Of a stretch of 64,000 bases of DNA, positions 60,106 to 64,000 are shown one piece after another. The translations under genes were made by a program, and so were the position numbers. Each line of letters begins with the position of its first letter. The stretch's first letter is position 1. The notes under the pieces were generated by a model. The model saw only the letters and a list, made by a program, of their open reading frames with translations, did no database searches and had not been told where the DNA came from. The DNA is from Patellaria atrata CBS 101060 (taxonomy: Eukaryota; Ascomycota; Dothideomycetes; Patellariales; Patellariaceae), in the NCBI GenBank assembly GCA_010093705.1, contig MU006089.1, positions 3,257,838 to 3,321,837 on the forward strand. The letters are read 5' to 3'.

Positions 60106-61997
60106 CTATGTCCAGATGGTCGGGGTGGCCACGAACCCGCCCGAGAACCCGAACGCCATCCCATGCCCGTACATCTGCTCCTCCTGTGCATAACCCAGTG
60201 CCGGTATCGATGGCGAAGTGAGCGGTGTAGAGTAGGCGCTGACTTGGAATGCATCTATAGTCGAATAAGGCACCTCAAGATACGGAGATCTTTGTCCGGA
60301 AACCATGTTTGTACTTGGTGTCAGCTGCAACGGTGAAGGGGCAAATGCTGGACTTAGACTCGGCCCGTAGTTGTAATCTTGCATCGGAAGACTGCTGAAA
60401 TCAATGTTGATGGAGTCCAGGCCGTATGGTGCTTGTGGAATAGCCGGTATGCTCTGTATTTGTTGTACTGACCACTCCTTGCGACTTCGGAAATTGATTG
60501 CGGATTCGCGTGGGAATTCCATGAGCATAATAGATGCCGGATTGGATTGACCGAAGCCAGCGGTAGCTTGTAGAGAACTATCAAGGATGTTGATTACTTC
60601 CTCTAGCGGTGTGAGCGCTACGTTTGCGCAGAAAGCAGTTCCAACATCTGGGAACAGGGGCTCCAATGCAAGTGCAACAGCGTAGAAGTGAGCGAGGACG
60701 ATGAGTACATTGATGTCGTTTCTGGAAGATGAGAGTAAGGAGATTGGTACCCAGAACAACCATTTGCGAAGAGGATAGAGTTGGTTGAATTGTTCCATGG
60801 AAGTCTGTGGTGGGTTAGAACTTCTCAGGCGTTCCACATAAGACTTCAACTGTTCCAACCATCGACCTTCTTGACCTTGATTGGAAACATAAGGTTTCAG
60901 ACGCTGGATCGCTTCAAGCACATGCTGAAGAGTATTCTGGTGCTCCCGATGAGTTTCAGGAGTGGTAGGGTGACTGTTGACGTTGGTAAAGTTCTGAGTT
61001 GGGATTGCCGCGTGCTCCGTAACGTATTTTGCGAAGATGGACTCATGTCGCCATTGTTGCATTGCAGTAATAATCTAGTTCGTTATTAGCAAAGATCGAG
61101 AAGGTGAAGCTGACAATGTAGCACTGACCGTCTTTGTTGTTGCCATCAGAGGTGCCCATGCGCGCCTATAATAGAGAGGTCGTCAGGTCAATCTTCGCTG
61201 AATAAGACGGCAAATTTGTCGGTACTTACCAGTCCGTGGCCTGCCACGACAGAAGCATGGAAGCAGCCAGTGCAGCATCAGAATTTGCTCTAGAGAAGGA
61301 TGCAATTGCATCTTGGAGTCCTTTGAAGGCCACAGAACCGTGCTGTTGGCCGAGTTGCTTCGTTTCAGGGGAAGTTGCAACCCAGGAAAGATGAGAAGCA
61401 GAAAACGCGAGAAGAGCATGCATAACAAAAGGATGTGAAGCTGCCAAACTTAAAAACCTGTGTGCTGTTAGTAAGTTCCCTGCGCAGGATTACGAGAGGT
61501 AGACAGCTCGTATTCGGGAGGGGCTTACTTCGGTAAGCAGTCAGTCCAGATCGTAAGTCTTGAAGTTTTACTTCTGATCATTCCATTGGATATGGAAGCC
61601 AGATTATGGATTAAACGAAGGTCGGTTTTCTGATAAGACTGCCAGTGAGGTTGTGGATAAACCACCAACTCAGGAAAGGGGAATTCTCCTGTTTGCTGCC
61701 AGCGATCAATAGACCTCTCGATCTCAGGGGTCCACAAAAGATTGGCGGACTGTGACCCTTTCGGGCTGTCTGGTGCGGCTGCTGTTGGGTTATCCATATA
61801 ATCGCAACGGACTTGATGCTTTGTGCAGTTTCGACTTCAAATTGTTAGTATCGTCGTATATACTGAGATTCGACAAGACTATGGTACCATTGAGGGAATG
61901 TCTCATCACAACGAATGTGTCTTTTCTTGCAAGTCTTGCAACCCTTTCGGGATTTGGTGTGGCTACGCCTTGAAGGACCACCACCTGGACCAGCCAT
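60106..61997 (-). CDS. Zn2Cys6 transcription factor, Upc2-like
   Basis: Exons 61997-61888, 61834-61529, 61457-61230, 61165-61129 and 61074-60106 code 549 aa. The binuclear zinc cluster is complete once exons 1 and 2 are joined: GCKTCKKRHIRCDETFPQC then RNCTKHQVRCDYMD, i.e. CX2CX6CX6CX2CX6C. This version, with the HIRCDETFPQC and RCDY words, is the form seen in sterol-uptake-control (Upc2/Sre-like) fungal regulators. The middle region has the usual helical fungal factor sequence (ASHPFVMHALLAFSASHLSW). The C-terminus is Pro/Ser/Tyr-rich with aromatic residues, ending TPTIWT, and may be the activation part. Target genes cannot be inferred: no ergosterol gene lies nearby. Confidence 0.9.
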
Positions 61998-64000
61998 TTG
62001 GACAAGTGAAAGGATAACTTCTCGAGTGGTGGAAGGTGGAGATGGTGTAACAGTCAGAGTTCGTCGTTAGATCACAGCAACCAGATAATCAGTTAGGGGT
62101 GGGCTTTCTGTAAAGTGAAGTGAGTATGTCGATCACAGACTGTGCTTGCGGCTCGGAGGGAGTTGATATATGAATCTGGGCGCAAATGTAATATGGACGA
62201 CGGGTGCTAGGGTGCTTAGTCAAGGCTGATGGATAAAAGCGAGAGTGATAGTAATGATATATAGACAAGATGAAGTGCCCAGCAATAACGATTGTATATC
62301 TAAGTAAGGCTGATAGAGGCGGATGGCCCGTGGAATTGTTATTTCTTGTGGCTACCGCCAGCTAAACAGCCAGACCGTTGAATTAACGAGTGTCACGGTG
62401 TGAAAAAATAAAGCGAATGTGGTGTAGTTTCCCTGCAAAAGCATGCAAAGCTGCAAGAGGCTGATGAGTCTTTAAGACTCTGTGAGAGTCTCCTACTCAC
62501 GGTCCCTTTGGTGAGTAGCTTTAGCTTGGTGACAGTAGCAGTGAAAGAAGCGGGCCAAGGGTGCGGCTGCAGTGGAGAGACATACCGGAAATAGAACCCA
62601 GCTATTACCTAAATTGCCTAGTCGGGTCGTGGAGGGAAAATGTTCGGAAGCTTGAGCACATCAGGAAGCGAATGAAGCGAAAGAAGCGTGGAATGGCAGG
62701 GTTACTACATTTGCATATTGGCTCGTATGACATAGCCGCAGTGTAACTTTCGTTCCTAAACTCTTTCCACTTGAATACACTTACTTATTCATCATCATTG
62801 GCTGATGATTTATATAGGTACCTAAGTTGATATATCGTCGGTCATGAGGGTTTACACCACAAGTTCATGTATCGTGGATTGAAGGTTTATGTCTAGATTA
62901 GTATATCCGCTGACTGAGAGTTCATACCTGATAATTTCATGTATCGGCGACTGAGGGTTTATGATGTAGGGTTCTAAACCTACTATCACATTCCCTCACT
63001 CTTCCCGTTGAAGGGGTCAAGCTCTTCCCAGGCCCATGGTCCGTCCGCTTATAATCTTCTGCCATGCATCATCTGTTTACAGGCATTCAGAGAACCCCCT
63101 CTTTACTGGTTTGCTACCTGCGTCTACTGTTAACCCAAGCATATCCAGACGGATCTGTAGATCGCCGCTTCTCTTCGACTTGCAGCATTTGCATTTGCAT
63201 TTGCATGTAGCATTAGTACAGTATACCCATTCGTCCTCGCCTAGCAACAATCAATAATCGAAAACCCCGTATCGAGCGGAGGCTATTGATCGCCGTTCAC
63301 CCCACTAAAGACTACAATAATGAAGCTGAAACGCATATAGCGGGTGAATTTTTGCTAACCGTGTAGATAAAGCCTTTTCGTGGCTTAACCTCTCCTCAAC
63401 CTCAGGTAATGCCTTCGACGATGCACTGTAATGTACAGTACCCGTCCGTCCCCTTGACCGAGTCTGGTATCTTTAGACGTCTTTTGTCTCGCCCTGACAT
63501 GCCGGGGACGTGCTTCTTTGCAGGAAGACAGACCGCCACTACACTTTAATGCTCTGTTTGGGACGGAATGACGAGGGGTTTCCATTCGTCATTAGGGTTG
63601 ACAAACATGCAGCACGAGACATCTGAATCGGCGGGCTCTATGCCTAAGCTTTCGGAGATCCGGTTGCGGCAAAGGTCAGTATTATTGGTCTTAACGGTAC
63701 GTACTATATACCGCCTCCGTTTAATTTGAGAGGTAACAAAAGAAGGCTCAAGGAGGTATCATCCTTCCTCCCACCTCACAGCCCGTTCTTTGACCCCCAT
63801 TAGGAGATTAGGGAACGTCAGAGAGCTGAAGTAGAGGCCGGGAGACAAATGAAATTATCGGCCAAATGTAGAGCACCTGCTAGTAGAGGCAACGGAATGG
63901 CGGTGCTGAGTGGGTGACAATGGGGGGAACACGAGAGGGAAGAAACGACCAAGTAGGTCCTAGTATTAGGTTGGAAGTAAAGTAAAGGTGAAGGGGAAAA
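61998..64000. other. Non-coding right end of window, 2 kb
   Basis: Upstream of the zinc cluster gene and continuing past the window. No supported gene. It contains a decayed tandem repeat (62830-62975), a GCATTT triple (63186-63204) and one GTACAGTAC site (63433). Confidence 0.5.
62830..62975. repeat. Degenerate tandem repeat, unit about 36 bp
   Basis: Four blocks start with TATCG or TATCC, followed by a word like GGNGACTGAGGGTTTA and often by TTCATG. Unit lengths are about 37, 34, 38 and 30 bases. Similarity is partial, suggesting an old array. Confidence 0.6.

Noticed and set aside
35866-62000. A secondary-metabolite or effector cluster around the protease, DUF3455 protein and zinc cluster factor
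   Set aside because: No backbone enzyme, transporter or tailoring enzymes are present, and housekeeping genes lie between them.

Overview
This looks like nuclear chromosomal DNA of a filamentous ascomycete (Pezizomycotina). The evidence is the many short introns (about 47-110 bp) with GTRNGY-type donors and CTAAY-like branch sites, gene spacing of 0.2-3 kb, and typical fungal genes such as a LAMMER kinase, a Cdc11/AspA septin, a Upc2-type zinc cluster factor, a DUF3455 secreted protein and a secreted A1 aspartic protease. Protein flavour suggests Leotiomycetes, but that is a weak inference. I see no rRNA, no CRISPR, no intact transposon, no virus-derived element and no convincing tRNA.

I could assemble 22 genes by hand from exon reading frames and splice sites. 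From left to right: the 3' part of a fungal-specific acidic protein (1-1537); dynein light intermediate chain (4088-5857), converging on SYF2 (6132-7067); a mitochondrial protein of unknown function (7339-8751); a Y_phosphatase3-type phosphatase (8940-10410); the PROPPIN HSV2 (10872-12047), divergent from a Cdc11-type septin (12646-14213); a PQ-loop membrane protein (16851-18197); the Bax-inhibitor homologue BXI1 (19070-20022); ceramide synthase (20878-22592); LAMMER kinase (23867-26121); a class III aminotransferase (28283-30072); SRP subunit SEC65 (31805-32726); an aspartic protease (35866-37305); DBP6 (39687-41965), divergent from GPI3 (42264-43991); a DUF3455 secreted protein (44304-45113); golgin COY1/CASP (47233-49643), divergent from CORVET subunit VPS3 (49898-53523); the Rsp5 adaptor SSH4/EAR1 (54192-55952); the UCH37-type deubiquitinase (57022-58311); and a Upc2-like zinc cluster factor (60106-61997).

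Most genes are single-copy housekeeping functions and do not form one pathway. The nearest to a theme is endomembrane and lipid work: ceramide synthase, GPI3, COY1, VPS3 and SSH4, with the last three adjacent. I see no biosynthetic cluster and no defence-like system. A 100-base assembly gap lies at 56102-56201, just 5' of the SSH4 start.

The strongest unusual signals are three. The PQ-loop gene has a string of tiny exons and can only be read in frame through an apparent one-nucleotide exon at 17073. An exact 9-mer, GTACAGTAC or its complement, recurs at nine separate loci, all non-coding. A possible polymerase III-type element with tRNA-like boxes lies at about 34008-34200 on the minus strand. 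All splice models here are read by eye and need transcript support.
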